NCBI RefSeq assembly: GCF_003473485.1
Contig: NC_053042.1
Span: 30,863,262-30,927,261, forward strand
Origin: Medicago truncatula
Lineage: Eukaryota > Streptophyta > Magnoliopsida > Fabales > Fabaceae
DNA: 64,000 bases
Direction: 5' to 3'
The notes under the pieces are model-generated. The model searched no databases, had not been told where the DNA came from, and saw only the letters and a program-made list of their open reading frames with translations. Position numbers and translations under genes: made by a program. Below are positions 10,692 to 30,344 of this stretch, in pieces. Every line of letters begins with the position of its first letter. The stretch's first letter is position 1.

Positions 10692-13006
10692 ATGGAATGG
10701 AATGGAAACACAAGAAGTTTTGTTCCTCAACCAGAGTCTTCCTTAAGCTTCCTCTACAACTACAACCAATGCTCATATCAAGGTAAAAATTATCATCACA
10801 AGTCACAACACTAGCTACTCTAATGCATTCATCTTTTTATCATCATAACATTGCACCTAGTAACTTCTAGAATGTAATTTAGTAACCCTATATTTAAACT
10901 TACGACTAAATTTATATATATTTTCTGTCCAACCATGCATATATAGTTTTTTCCTTCTATATCTGGCATATATATATATATATCTTGGTCAACATTCATT
11001 CAAAATTTACGTATGTTTGGCGCGTGCCAGTGTCCGACATGATATCAACACACGTAACTACATACAATGGCTTTCATTCTCATAAATTATTACTGGTGTC
11101 TACATATCACTGTCCTAAACTCTTAAACAATATTTCGTGTGTTTGTTAAGGAATGATGGAAGTGAAACATCAAGACTGGACAGATACAATGTTCCCAGAA
11201 ATGGAAAAAATGATGAAGTATGGGAATCAGGAAAAGAAAAAGCGATTAACGAGTGAACAGATGGAATCACTGGAGAGTAGTTTTCAAGAGGAGATCAAAC
11301 TAGACCCTCAAAGGAAGATGAAGCTTTCCAAGGAGTTAGGGCTACAGCCTCGTCAAATTGCTATTTGGTTCCAAAATAGACGTGCTAGGTGGAAGACCAA
11401 GCAACTTGAACACTTATATGATTCACTTAGACACCAATTTGAGGTTGTGTCTAAGGAAAAACAGCAGCTTCAGGATGAGGTACGTTAACATATGTAATAT
11501 GTATACTACTATATACTACGCATGTATAGTGAATATGTTATATACCGAAAACATAAAACATGATAAACAATACCTAAAATGGTTACGGCTGTGTTATTTA
11601 GATGAGGAACACAAGCAGCAAATAATTTTATTTTGGCGCATACACAAATGTGAAAAAGTTAAAAAAAAAAAAGGCTTAATTGCACTTTTGACCCCTATCT
11701 TTTCAAAAGTTGCGATTTTGGTCCCATAACTAATTAAAATACAAAACAGTCATCTATGTATTGGATCTTTGACAGTTTTTGGCACCCAAGGCCACTTTTG
11801 ACTTAGTCTTCGCTGACGTGGCACCCACATATCTTAAGTGAGGTGCCACGTGTCGACCATTGTGGGTGCCACGTCAGCGAAGACTAAGTTAAAAGTGGCC
11901 TTGGGGTCAAAACTGCCAAAGATCCAATACATAGGGGGTTGTTTTGTATTTTAATTAGTTAAAGGGCCAAAATCGCAACTTTTGGAAAGATAGGGGGCCA
12001 AAAGTGCAATTAAACAAAAAAAAAAACACTTAAATAATATGTTATTTTAAATAATAAAAAAAAGTATTTTTTGTGTGTCTAAATGCGTTTTATTTCACCA
12101 CAAAAAAAAAGTGTTTTATTTGTGGGTGCATATGTATTTTTCTACTTAAACACACAATAACCGATACCATATACGAATAAGTGTAGGCATAGGATCCAAG
12201 AAGAGTATTTCTTTTTATCTAAGTTGAGAGAAAAATAACAAAAAATCGAAAACGTATAAACATACGGTGTTGATGTCGGGTTTTTATGTAAAAAAAAAAA
12301 ATCTAAAATGGTCGACTTTTATTGTTTTTGTCATAATCCTCTCAATAAAAAGAGGTTATGGGAGTCCAAATTTCAATGAGAAGGTAAGTAAAGTTTTGCT
12401 AATATTTCAAGAATGAAGTGTATGTTTCTATTTACGGTGAACTTAATGAAATCACAGTGACATTGTAATTTTGTTGAAATTCAAGAGTGTAACTAAAGTC
12501 ATGGTTTGTGATTTGTGATTTGTGATTCTGCAAACTCACCATGAATCCAAATACTCGTAAAATTGATTAGTTTTCTCTTATTTATATTATTGGTGTTAAG
12601 TAAACTTTCAAAGTGATTGTATGTCTCTCTCCCGTGTCTATTTTGTAGACACAGTTTTACCAATATGTGTATGTTTATTTATTTTAAAAATCCATGCATA
12701 TTATATATAAAAATCTGTTATGGCCAGGTTATGAAGTTGAAGGCTATGTTGAAAGAACAAGGTAACTCTTGTGGTAGAATGCAAGGTTACTATACAGAAA
12801 TGTCAGTGGAAGAAACAGAAACAGTAGAAAGCACATCAGAAGCAGCTCTACGTTGCTCCAACAGAGAGGTGAAGGGAAAGATTCATCAACAGTTGAACAT
12901 TGATGAAGGAAACTGTAGTTTCAATTTAGAGGACTATAACATTAATAACAATGTTCCACTATTGCCCTACTGGCCTGCTGCTGTACCTTATAACTATCAC
13001 CCTTAA
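10692..13006 (+). CDS. LMI1-like: HD-Zip class I transcription factor, ATHB51/LMI1 type
   Basis: Three exons (10692-10782, 11151-11479, 12728-13006) join in frame to a 232-residue protein starting [10 protein letters not shown]. The homeodomain begins at KKKRLT (about residue 59) and carries the recognition-helix motif [10 protein letters not shown] (from residue 103). A leucine zipper follows directly, with heptads L116, L123, V130, L137 and L144; the second intron falls inside it. The C-terminal tail is acidic, then Asn/Pro/Tyr-rich, ending PYNYHP. The MEW start, the QEEIKLD motif and the length match Arabidopsis ATHB51/LMI1 and pea TENDRIL-LESS, which act in leaf shape and meristem identity. 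The protein should be nuclear and bind pseudopalindromic AATNATT sites as a dimer. Which legume paralogue it is cannot be told from sequence alone. Splice sites are canonical. A MITE sits in intron 2. Confidence 0.93.
11673..12015. mobile_element. Foldback MITE in intron 2 of the HD-Zip gene
   Basis: The ends are inverted repeats: GGCTTAATTGCACTTTTGAC on the left and its inverse ending GTGCAATTAAAC on the right. Arms of about 170 bases pair almost throughout and include the GCCACGTCAGCGAAGACTAAG segment and its mirror near the centre (about 11805-11890). This is a common plant repeat type whose ends start 'TTAATTGCACTTTTG'. It does not touch the splice sites. Confidence 0.8.
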
Positions 13007-14940
13007 TTATATTATTAAGTAATCTTTGTTTGAAGTTTGAACAACAGCTTTATGTGAGTCTGAGATTAATTAATTTTACTGGTTGTGTAGATTAGAATCG
13101 ATAATAGTAGTAGTCTGTAGTAGATGGAAAAGGATTTAGGAACTGACATTAGGAGTAAGATAATTATTGCTGGTAAATAAAATGGCTGTCAGGGCAGACA
13201 TCAGTCACTTAAATTCTTGCGTACTATTATAACTATATATATCATTGTTTGGTACTACTATTTCTAATGAATCCTTACATCATATATACACACAACTTCA
13301 CGTTTATCAATAGTCATTGATTAATGGAAATTTAAGAGATTGCTTCATTTTGCACCAATTTTCTTAAGTTACACGAAAAATTTGAATTATCAATGCAAGC
13401 AGAAGAGTGACAACTTCACTATTTCTTACGGTGAACCCCTAAGTATAAGCCATAAGAAAATGATCCCCATAATCTCTTAAGCAAAGCAATCCAAGATGGT
13501 TATCCTATAACCTTAGGGAATTGTAGCATCTACATATTGAACTTGAGAGTTACACTAGGAGATTTACCCCACCCCCAAACTCCTCCACTCTATTGGTATA
13601 CCTATGCAGCCTGTGATTATGGGTACCTTTGTTTTGGTTAAAAAAAAAAACAGAGACCGTGTTAAAAATCTAGAGATTTTTGAAAAAAATTGATTATTTT
13701 TGTTTGTTTACTATCCAAAAAGATTACTTCTGAAAAGAAAAAAAATAAAATAAAATTAACTGCTCTGTGTTACCTCCTTGTTTTTGTAAAAAATAGTTTT
13801 GGATAAAACTAATCCCAACAGCTTTTCATATAGAGTAAAAAATGATTTTTCAAAAATCCAGAGCAAACACTTCAAAATGATAAAGGTATTTTTTCTTCTG
13901 AAAAAATCCTAACCAAACGCAACTTATATTTGACAATAGCACATTCCTATCACAAATAGGATGGACTCTCCCTAAAATACTTTGCACTGGTTCATCCTTA
14001 TTCTTCCACAACTAAGTGTTACTGGTACAACAAACACCTCTACTACAGACAACAAAGGCAAGCTCAAGCACATCAATAAATCATTAGTTGACTAAAAGTG
14101 CTTCAAACAAGCCTTTACTACTATCCAACAATCCTTGCTTTTCAAACATCTGAATAAGAAAGACATTTCATATTGTTTCAACCCCTATGGGGCATTCAAT
14201 TCACGTTTATGGGGCAACAAAAATGACAAACCATGAGTTCACTGAGGAAATGAACTACTTTCAGATAAGGGTTGTTAATCAACTAGTAACTAGTATCATA
14301 TAGTGATGATAAGAATAACTAATGTTCAAGAACCCTTTTCGAGTTCCATAGTTCCAGTCCAGTTCATAACAAAAATCACATCCGGTGATATCCCATTGTC
14401 CTAAAAAGAACCAATCATTGCTTCAAAAGCAGAATGAGCTATCACATGAGTTTTTACATCCAAATTCCACACATCAGACTGAATAATTATTTCTTACCAG
14501 AAATATAGGTTAGTTTTCAAAATAGTAATTTCACGACCTTAGTTTTGGAACACTTGTTTATGATATTCTGAATGATTTGAAACTAATGTTTCATAATGGG
14601 GTAGTTATATGATATTAAAACATTAGGTAAAGCAAAAAACCAATATCAATTTTCGCCAATATTCAGGGACTTTAGTCATCAAAAAATCCCCAATGTGTGG
14701 CATAACCAAAGACAAATGATTGTCAAGCATGCACTGTTAAAAAGCAACTGCAAGTATTGAAGAGGATTGACATGAACACAAATTTGCTCAACAGAAAATT
14801 CTAAACAGTAACTAGGAAATCTTCCAACAAAAGTTTGACAAGATAGTAAAATACAAGATTGATCCAACAAAAAAATATCGATGCAGAAGTTTCAAAACTC
14901 TATTCAAGTGCTAACCAAAATTGGAAACAACACTAAGGGT
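13007..14940. other. Intergenic region between HD-Zip and eL24 3' ends
   Basis: The region holds the HD-Zip 3' untranslated region and, from about 14870, the eL24 3' side. A weak foldback at about 13620-13925 (TTTGTTTTGGTTA ... TAACCAAACGCAAC) may be an old hAT- or PIF-type MITE. No gene is seen. Confidence 0.4.
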
Positions 14941-16761
<1,821 letters not shown>

Positions 16762-16949
16762 GTTGTTGTTGAATTTTGATTTCTTCGCTCCTCCTCTTTC
16801 TGCCCTGTTTTTGGTGCCAGAAACCCTAGAAAACCTTCTGAGTTATAAGTTTATATAGTCCCGTTTCTCTTGAGGGTTTCTTTGTAGGCCCCCCTTATAT
16901 CACTATAGGCCCCCCAAAATACGATATTAACCTTTTTATGCAAACTGTA

Positions 16950-17094
16950 CACCCCGGTCACAAATATAAGCAAAAATTCATATTTTAAATTCATTCAATA
17001 AATGATGTATATTGTCTACAATAAAGACCACTTACACCATTTATTTAATGAATTTAAAACATAAATTTTTGTTTATATTTATGACCAGAGCGTG
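16950..17094. mobile_element. Diverged Stowaway MITE upstream of eL24
   Basis: The left arm starts CACCCCGGTCACAAATATAA and the right arm is its imperfect inverse, ending ATGACCAGAGCGTG, with TA on both sides. The arms continue inward for about 60 bases, like the element at 3304-3450. It lies about 190 bases upstream of the eL24 start codon, within its likely promoter region. Confidence 0.7.
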
Positions 17095-18772
17095 TATATA
17101 ATACCGAATTGTATAATTATAACATAAACACTTATATAAGTTAAGTTAAATTGTTTTTGTATCTGCTATAGTCAAATGCTTAAGTTAGAAGAGAAGTTCA
17201 AATATAAGTCAATCCAAACAGGGCATAAGATAAGTTCTCATTGTTTCAGATAGTAGAATCGTTGTTCCTGACCTTGTTGGTTCCTATTGATTAGATTAGC
17301 ATTGTTAATGTGTATTTCATTTGGCTTTTTGCTCTTGTGAACGAAATTACTAACACTCAAAGCTACAACGTTCATCATTGATGTTTTTGTTTTCTTGTTC
17401 TTGTGTTTTGGGGATTACTTTGGTTTTGGTGTGTGTGTGTGTGTTTTTTTTTTCTTTCTATGAGTACAAGGATTTGGTAATAATGATAGAGATGCTAATG
17501 TAATACTGAAAATAATTTTATGTTGAGTTGCTCATGTATCATAACCATATGCTCGTTTTCATTTCTTTGCAAAACCATATGTTTGTATACACTTTTACTT
17601 GTCTTTGTCCGATGAGAGATTTTCTTTTGTCGGTATGGAACCATAGTTCAGCTCATATTTATTAGGTTCTTTAAGTCTTTTCTGCTAACCACGTTCTATT
17701 TATCATTATCATGAACACCACACTAACTTTTCAACTAGTCTTTTGAGCTCATGTTTATAACCTTCTTAATTCAAGTCTTTTGTGCTAACTATGTATTTAC
17801 CGTACACTCTTATTTTTCTGTAAGTGCTATCCAAGAGCCTGTTACATGAATATATGGAGGGATGTTATTACTACATCCTTTTATTCATGATTAGAGTGTT
17901 TGTCTCCATATTGATAGGAAATGTCTAGAGTTGAAATTGAAGTATAATAGCTTTCTCAAATATTGAATTTTCTGTTTGCTAATTTTTGTGATTATTGAGA
18001 ATGGATTATTATTTAGGCTTAATTGCACATTTTGCGAATATTGAATGTGCACTAATTTTGGTCACTTTTAGTTCTAATTTTAAGAGTATGGTTGATGTGT
18101 ATAGTTTTGGTGTTAAACTTTGTTAGTTTTTTAGTATTACTTTTTGCTTTTTTATTTTTTTTTTATTTTTATAATTGCTTATTGTCTATAATAGTACTGT
18201 TCAGCGTGTAAGTGGGGAGAAAATATAATGCAGTTGAGTCTAGTAAATGCTTGCTAATGCAATGACAAAACCACTGATTCATAATTTTGGAATTGAACTA
18301 TTTTTCTATTACATTTGACAAAAGATAGACTTACAGGTTATGAACATTGTGAAAATTAATGCAATGAACTTTGGAACTATAATACGATAAGAAAGCATGT
18401 ATGAAAAAAATAGCCATCCTTCACTTAGCAATCATAGGGTGCAAGGGGAATGATAATCTATCTATATATTCCTATGAAAAGCTTGTGGTGGGAAGCATAA
18501 GAGAAAAATAGAATTTACTTAATTTAGAAATCAATTTGGAAAAAAGTAACTATCACATGAACAAAGGTTTTATATATATACTAACTTTTGGAACAAAATA
18601 TATATCACAGAGATGAGGGATAAATGGATTGACCTGTCTTATTTGCAATTAATCTAGTGGAAATAATTTTCTATAGAACTGTCGCTTGAACAAAGGTTGC
18701 TAGAATTTTGATCTTGAAATTGTCATGAACCATATTTTAAAAGGATAGCCTCATAGGATTTTAAAACACTAA
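17095..18772. other. Intergenic, nothing recognised
   Basis: T-rich sequence with no supported gene. A (GT)n stretch near 17429-17443 and an orphan MITE end near 17202-17225 are the only landmarks. Confidence 0.45.
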
Positions 18773-19565
18773 CACTGTGTTTGGTTGGGGTGAAATAAGG
18801 AAGAGAGAAGTTGGGGAGAGAGAGATTGAAGAGAAAGATTCAATTTCTCTTGTTTAGTTTGAAGAGAAACATGAAAGAGAGAAGTTTTAAAATGTGGGAC
18901 CCACGCGTTTTTGGTTTCTCCACAAGGCATCGAAGAAAGAGGAGAGAAAGTGCTGATCTTTATGGATTTTACTATCTTACCCATGTCTTCTCTATCTTTG
19001 ATAAGTTTAAAGCGTGGGACCGTGTAATGTTGGGAGCTTGAGCTTGAGCTTGAGGGATATAGATAGAGGTGGTGAAAGGGAGTTCAAGCATGATCTCCAT
19101 AATTTGATATTTAAACATATTTTCCTTTTTTTTATTTTTTAACATACAGATTTATTTGATAATTATACAAAAAATATATTTATATAAATTTGTTACTTAA
19201 AGTAATTTAATTTACTTAATTATATATATTAATTTAAATAATATTATTAACTGAATTAATTTAAAATAATTTTTCTAAGTAAGCAACTTGTTTAATTAAA
19301 TAAAATAAATTAACTTTGAAATAAAATAAATTGGATACTTGTTTTCTAGGTAAGGGTATTTTTGTCCTTAAACAATAATTACATCTATCTTTCTCTTTTT
19401 TTCTTTCTTTATGAAAGAATCTATCTTTCTCTTCTATTTCTCTTATCTTTCTCTTCTACCAAACAATACATCAAATCTACTCTATTTCTCACATCTTTCT
19501 CTCTTCTCGTACTCTCTCTTACCTATTTCTATCTTCACAACTTCTCTTCCAAACCAAACATACCC
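18773..19565. mobile_element. Tourist/PIF-Harbinger-like element 1 of a stack
   Basis: The left end CACTGTGTTTGGTTGG mirrors the right end CCAAACCAAACATACCC, and TAA lies on both sides (18770-18772, 19566-19568). A 3-bp TAA duplication is typical of PIF/Harbinger MITEs. Purine-rich GAGAGAAG runs at the left pair with CTTCTCTC runs at the right. No transposase is encoded. Confidence 0.75.
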
Positions 19566-19568
19566 TAA

Positions 19569-19931
19569 GGCTTTGTTTGAGAGTTTGGAGGGGAGAGGAG
19601 GGGAGGGTTTTGGAAAAAAGGAAGGAGCAAGTGGAAGAAATAGAAGACATTGGAAGGAGAGAGCTTCGGGGGTTAATTTTTTACTCATAATAAAAAAATT
19701 CCCCTCATTTGGGGAATTCAAAAAATGTATTGGGGGTTTATGGAGGGTTTATATGAATTTTTCAAATTCAACCTATGTTGTTATAATATTCTTATTAATC
19801 ATAAGTATTAGTTTATCATTTTCTAAAAAACTGTTCTTTTACAAAATGTGAATTTTTTGTTCATTTTTCTATATATTTCCAACCCCCCAAAATCCTCCCC
19901 TTCCTTCCCCTCCAAACTTCCAAACAAAGCC
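19569..19931. mobile_element. Tourist-like element 2 of a stack
   Basis: The ends are GGCTTTGTTTGAGAGTTTGG and its inverse (CCAAACTTCCAAACAAAGCC has two differences), flanked by TAA at 19566-19568 and 19932-19934. Arms of GGAGGGGAGAGG pair with CCTTCCCCTCC. The 363-bp element is non-coding. Confidence 0.8.
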
Positions 19932-19934
19932 TAA

Positions 19935-20166
19935 GAGTGTGTTTGAATTGAGGGTTTAAGAGTGAAGAGATGGGAGGGTTCACTTTTTATTTTTAAATTA
20001 TAGACACTATGAAATATTTGTTTAAAAGTTAACTTATTAACATCGTAAACAGTCATATAATACTTCAATCACACTTGATTTATTTTAGAAAAACATGTTA
20101 TAGAATCCGTATTTTAAAAAAGAAAATTGAACCTTCCCCTCCTAAACCCTCAATCCAAACACACCC
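19935..20166. mobile_element. Tourist-like element 3 of a stack
   Basis: The left end GAGTGTGTTTGAATTGAGGG mirrors the right end CCCTCAATCCAAACACACCC, with TAA at 19932-19934 and 20167-20169. The 232-bp hairpin is non-coding. It shares its left TAA with element 2. Confidence 0.8.
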
Positions 20167-20272
20167 TAAGGATATGTTTGGTTGAGCTGTTGGTTTGGTT
20201 TCCACGTTTATAATTGTTGAGGTTAGAAACACTGAACTAAACATAAGTTAAATTAGTAAATCACATTATTAT

Positions 20273-21130
20273 ATGAAAGACTTTAGTATTGTGTCTCGAG
20301 GGGCAAACGCTCCACCAAGGACAGGTGGACGTGGGCGTGGTCGGAGAGAGGAACCAGAAGGCTCTAGTTCCCAGTCTCAGATTGATATTGAGATGCCATC
20401 ATTACAGTCGGCCTCTGGTTCACAGCCTCCTTCCGTGGGATTTGTTCAGGAGGGATACGGTGGAGGACCTTCGGACACGTCTTTGTTGCCGAGTTTTGGC
20501 AAACAAATTGCAACAAAGATTTGGAACGGAGGGGTAATAATTTCTTTTGTTTATTTTATTCGCTTTTATTTAACTTGAAAGAACACTAATTTGTTCATAC
20601 TTGATAATGAAACAGAAGGCTTTAATTGGCTGGTCTTGCATACTCCCAATTAACTATGTGCCTGCAAGAACCAAATTTTTCAATTAGTCTTTCACTTTGT
20701 ACTCACTGCCGCCAAATAGTTTTATTTTTTCCCCCACAAAACCAACCTACACGTGCCTAGAAACCCAAAGAGAGGACAAGACCAAAGGAGGCTCTGGAAA
20801 ACTCAATGTATTGAGATTATGCTATCAATCAATAGAGTTTCCAAAACCTCTAGAAAAAGAGAGGAACCAGATGTTCCTAATAATCCGCCGAGGCCTGCTA
20901 ATTATGAGGTTCTGTTACATGAGGAACATGGTGTTGATCCATTGACTGCCACGTGCAGAATCAATGACCTGACAATGACTTCCGTTGAACAGAATTAAGA
21001 ACTTGCAGGTACTCCTTTATACATTGCTATGGAGCGGATTATAGCTCATGCCACGCCTACCACTCAGTACCAGTCGTTGATGCGTAAGCGGAGAAATGTC
21101 AGGCAGTATCACAGGGCACTGAGTGATGTC
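20273..21130 (+). pseudogene. Plant mobile domain (phosphatase-7 long form-like) remnant
   Basis: 20290-20540 encodes a Gly/Arg-rich start (TGGRGRGRREEPEGSSSQSQ) followed by G-G-P-S-D-T-S-L-L-P-S-F and A-T-K-I-W-N-G. The latter resembles the GGPSDTSVL...F...IW.GEER segment that opens many legume plant-mobile-domain proteins. After a gap, 20760-20998 and 21029-21120 encode pieces resembling a C-terminal tail (TTQYQSLMRKRRNVRQYH). The central mobile domain is missing and stops interrupt the frame, so the locus is dead. Members of this family are often carried by, or derived from, transposons. Assignment rests on recalled motif similarity. Confidence 0.45.
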
Positions 21131-21214
21131 TGCATTTTGTTTTTAGTTTTTAGTTTTAGAAATTTAGACTTTGGATATGAACCTATATTGTTGGGGCATT
21201 CTACTTTGTTATGA

Positions 21215-22584
21215 ACCTATTTGGTAATTGAATCAATTTATGAACTATGTAGTTGGGAATTATAGTTTGTTATGAACATATGTGCAGGTATTGAAACTGT
21301 TCAATTAGTCATTGAGTTGTTCTATTTTGCAATTCTTTATGCTGCTGGAATTGTGAATGAATTTTGGCACGTTATTCATCACCCATGAACCAAACATATT
21401 TGTTTATGGAAATGCCATTGATCCTTACATTAATATCACTGTCAAATGATTTTATTTCTTGTCTAATATTTCACTCTTATGTTTTCATCTTAATGTTTAT
21501 AATTGATTGACATACATATTTTTTAGCTTAGTTTTTTGCATTATAAAAAAATTACACCATCAGTGCACAATTTTTTTTTTTATTCAGTCAAAAAATCATA
21601 GTCATTTATATGCGCCACTTTAAACGTAATTATAATTAAAGTCAATAAATTTTATGAATAAAAATAGTTACGATAGATCACCTCTCAAAAAGGAAAAGTT
21701 ACGATTGATCAACAATGTCAAAAATATATTGACAATGTATATGAAATAATAACTTTTGTTATCAAAGATGTGTATACACCTTATATTTCTTACACTTGTT
21801 CAATACACGTTTTCTTATTATAAATCGATTTACAATTTCAATAAAATATTAATGTTGTTTTTCTTATTATACCCTTGCTTATTTATCATTTTTTTTTTCA
21901 ACTCTTTAATTTTTTTTCTCCATATTATTTATAAGAACAATTTCATAAAACAACTCATAATGTCTTTTTTTGCATATATTGTCATTTTTTTTTATCCAAA
22001 ATTAATTACATTTCTCAATACATGTAAATGATCAAAATGTCATATAATTTAAGACGGAGAAAGTTAAATTAGGTAATGAACCAATTTTCAAATCAAAACT
22101 AAACAAGATATATATGAACCATAGTTTTGTGAGAAGTGAATTTGAACAAAACAATTAACTTTTTTAAAGAAGACAAACCAACTTTAATTTTTTTTAATTT
22201 TTTTTTATCCTTCAGATTTTTTTTTTTTTTTTTAATAATGAAAGACAAACCAACTTAACATTAAACGCTCACATAAACAACTATGTATATATTTTATAAT
22301 TTAAAAGACCAATTTATAATAAAAATAAATAAATAATTAATTTGTTATAATCATCTAACATGTAAGAAAATGTCTATTAATTCAAAAGGATCTCATCTCA
22401 CTACAAAAAAATAATAATCTCATCTCCAAGGTGTCAAACAGAAGTTGATATAACTTTTATGAAAAATAATATGAAAAAATCCTTAAATTTTAATATATAA
22501 TATAATATAAATAATGGGGTGTAGTTGTACCAAAATAAAATAAAAAATAATGGGGTGTAGTGAATGATGATGATGAAATTATTT
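21215..22584. other. AT-rich intergenic, nothing recognised
   Basis: Very AT-rich with several long T and A runs. A Leu/Phe-rich ORF at 21756-22031 is what such composition yields by chance. No gene is supported. Confidence 0.5.
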
Positions 22585-23499
22585 AGGGTTAATAAGCTTT
22601 TATCCCTGCAATATAGGTTATTTTTGATTTTTCTATTTGTAAATTTTTTTTGTCAGATTCCGTCCTTGTAAATTTTTATTTTGTTTTGGAATACCCTCCT
22701 ATGTCAGTCGACTGTGCATTTTCGCTGATGTGGCACGTTGAGTCAACGTTTTCTGATGACGTGGTGCGCTGACTGTATAATTCTTTATTTTTTTATTGTG
22801 TACATGTGGCATTTGTGATTTTTTTAAAAAAATAATTAAAAAAACGAAAAAAAATCTATTTTTTTTTAGAAAAATTAATAAAAATGAAAACAAATGCTGA
22901 AAAATACCGGAAAAATTAATAAAAATCAGGTAAAATGAAAAATAATGAAAAAAATTCTAGAAAAATTAATGAAAAAAAATCTGGAAAAGATTAATATATA
23001 TCGAAATTGTTGAAAAAATTATAAAAAAAAAATATGAATTAAGTTCCTGAATTTTTCATTTTTTTTTATAAAAATTCTAATAAAAAATAAATACTTCTTA
23101 TAAAAATTTCAGGAACTTAAACTATTTCGATTTTTTTTAAAATAATAAGAAAATATATTTCGAAATTTTTTTCAGGAACTTAATTAAGATTTTTTTTTAT
23201 AATATTTTCAAAAATTTCGATACATATTAACTTTTCAAGATTTTTTTTATTTTTCCGGTATTTTTTAAGATTTTTTTCTTTTTTTTTTTAAAAAAAAAAT
23301 CACAAATGCCACTTGTGCACAATAAAAAATAGAAAAAAATTATACAGTCAGCGCTCCATGTCATCAGAAAAAGGTGACTCAGCGTGCCAATCAGCGAACA
23401 TACACAGTCAGCTGACCTAGGAGGTATTACAAAACAAAAATAATTTATAAGACGAAATCTGACAAAATTTTTTTACTAGAGGGAAACCAAAAATAATTG
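22585..23499. mobile_element. Non-autonomous element with long inverted arms
   Basis: The left arm (about 22610-22790) contains TTTTGTCAGATTCCGTCCTT, CCTCCTATGTCAGTCGACTG and TGACGTGG segments. The right arm (23340-23499) holds their inverses, including AGTCAGCTGACCTAGGAGG and GACGAAATCTGACAAAA. The core of repeated GAAAAATTAATAAAAAT and TTCAGGAACTTAA also folds on itself. About 0.9 kb, non-coding. The GTCAGC/GATGTGGCACGTTG features resemble the element in the HD-Zip intron, but the ends differ. Confidence 0.65.
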
Positions 23500-23524
23500 A
23501 GAATTGTTGTTCCCACATTACATA

Positions 23525-24415
23525 AGGCTGTGCCACACGAGTAAATGACGTTTTTGCCCCTACGGCAGTTAACTATCGAAGTTTGGAACCGGCTGCAGTT
23601 AACTCCCGAAGTTCCTTCGGCAGTTAACTGTCGATAAAAAAAATAAAAAAAAGAAGAAAAAAAAAATCTCGGCACTTTACTGCCGAGGAACTCATCAATT
23701 TTCTTTTTCCCAGCATAGCACTCCTCTTGCAGTACAAGATTGTATAATTTTAAAATCTTAGGAAATAAATAATTTTCCAACTCTTGCAATACAGCTAAGA
23801 GATAAAGAGAATATACTCAACTACAATAATCACAACATCAATTTTGCGTTGAGACTAAGAGATAATTATTAAATTGAGTCTAATTTAGAAATCATCAAAT
23901 TTAGTTCTTTCTTGCTTATAAATAAGCCAAGATATAGCATAGTATTCAAAACTCAAACTTAACTCAATTAATTATGAGAGAAAGAATAATTATATAACAT
24001 GAGTTTGTCTATATATCCATCACACACACTTGGTAGTTCCTAGATAGCAGCAATTCAAAGACTTGCAGTAGGAAATGAGTTTTCCCTTTCTTACTTAAAC
24101 AGAACCGTGGAATTAGTTGGCTAGACTTGGTGATTAAGAGAATGCATAATCCCGTTTCAGCATAGTGCCATAATTAAGATAATGCATAGTGGGCCACACA
24201 AGAATCAAAGTTTTACCATAGTTTTTCTAGTAGATGTGTGAAGATAGCATAGCATGTATAATATTTTTTTTTAAATTTGATATGAGTTTTTCGGCACTTA
24301 AGTGCCGATGTTTTTTTTTTTTTTTTTTCCGGTAGTTAACTGTAGTCGATTCTAAACTTCGGTAGTTAACTGCCGCATGGATATTTTCGTCTTTTATATG
24401 TGTTTTTGAGCCTAT
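23525..24415. mobile_element. Element with 'CGGCAGTTAACTGCCG' inverted ends
   Basis: The left end (about 23525-23695) and right end (about 24285-24415) are inverted repeats more than 120 bases long. Each contains two or three copies of a GGCAGTTAACT motif, a poly-purine or poly-pyrimidine tract, and a local palindrome (TCGGCACTT..TGCCGA). The 560-bp interior has no recognisable gene. The family is unknown to me. It sits directly upstream of the SRPK gene. Confidence 0.65.
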
Positions 24416-24595
24416 CATATGTGTAAACAGTAACTCTCAAAATAATTTATATTGCAGGGGTAAAAGTATTATGTAGGTGAAGAATTGAAGATGACACCTT
24501 ACTGAATTAATCAATTAAATTAACCGCGAAGGGAAAAAAGCAAGTGTCTGAAAAATCCATTTTTCTCTTCTCTTTCACTCTCACTCTACAATTAA

Positions 24596-30344
<5,749 letters not shown>

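Noticed and set aside
11358..11729. A 123-residue frame overlapping HD-Zip exon 2
   Set aside because: It is out of frame with the homeodomain and runs through the intron.
21756..22031. A hydrophobic 91-residue frame resembling a membrane protein
   Set aside because: Composition reflects T-rich DNA; no start context, introns or homology pattern.
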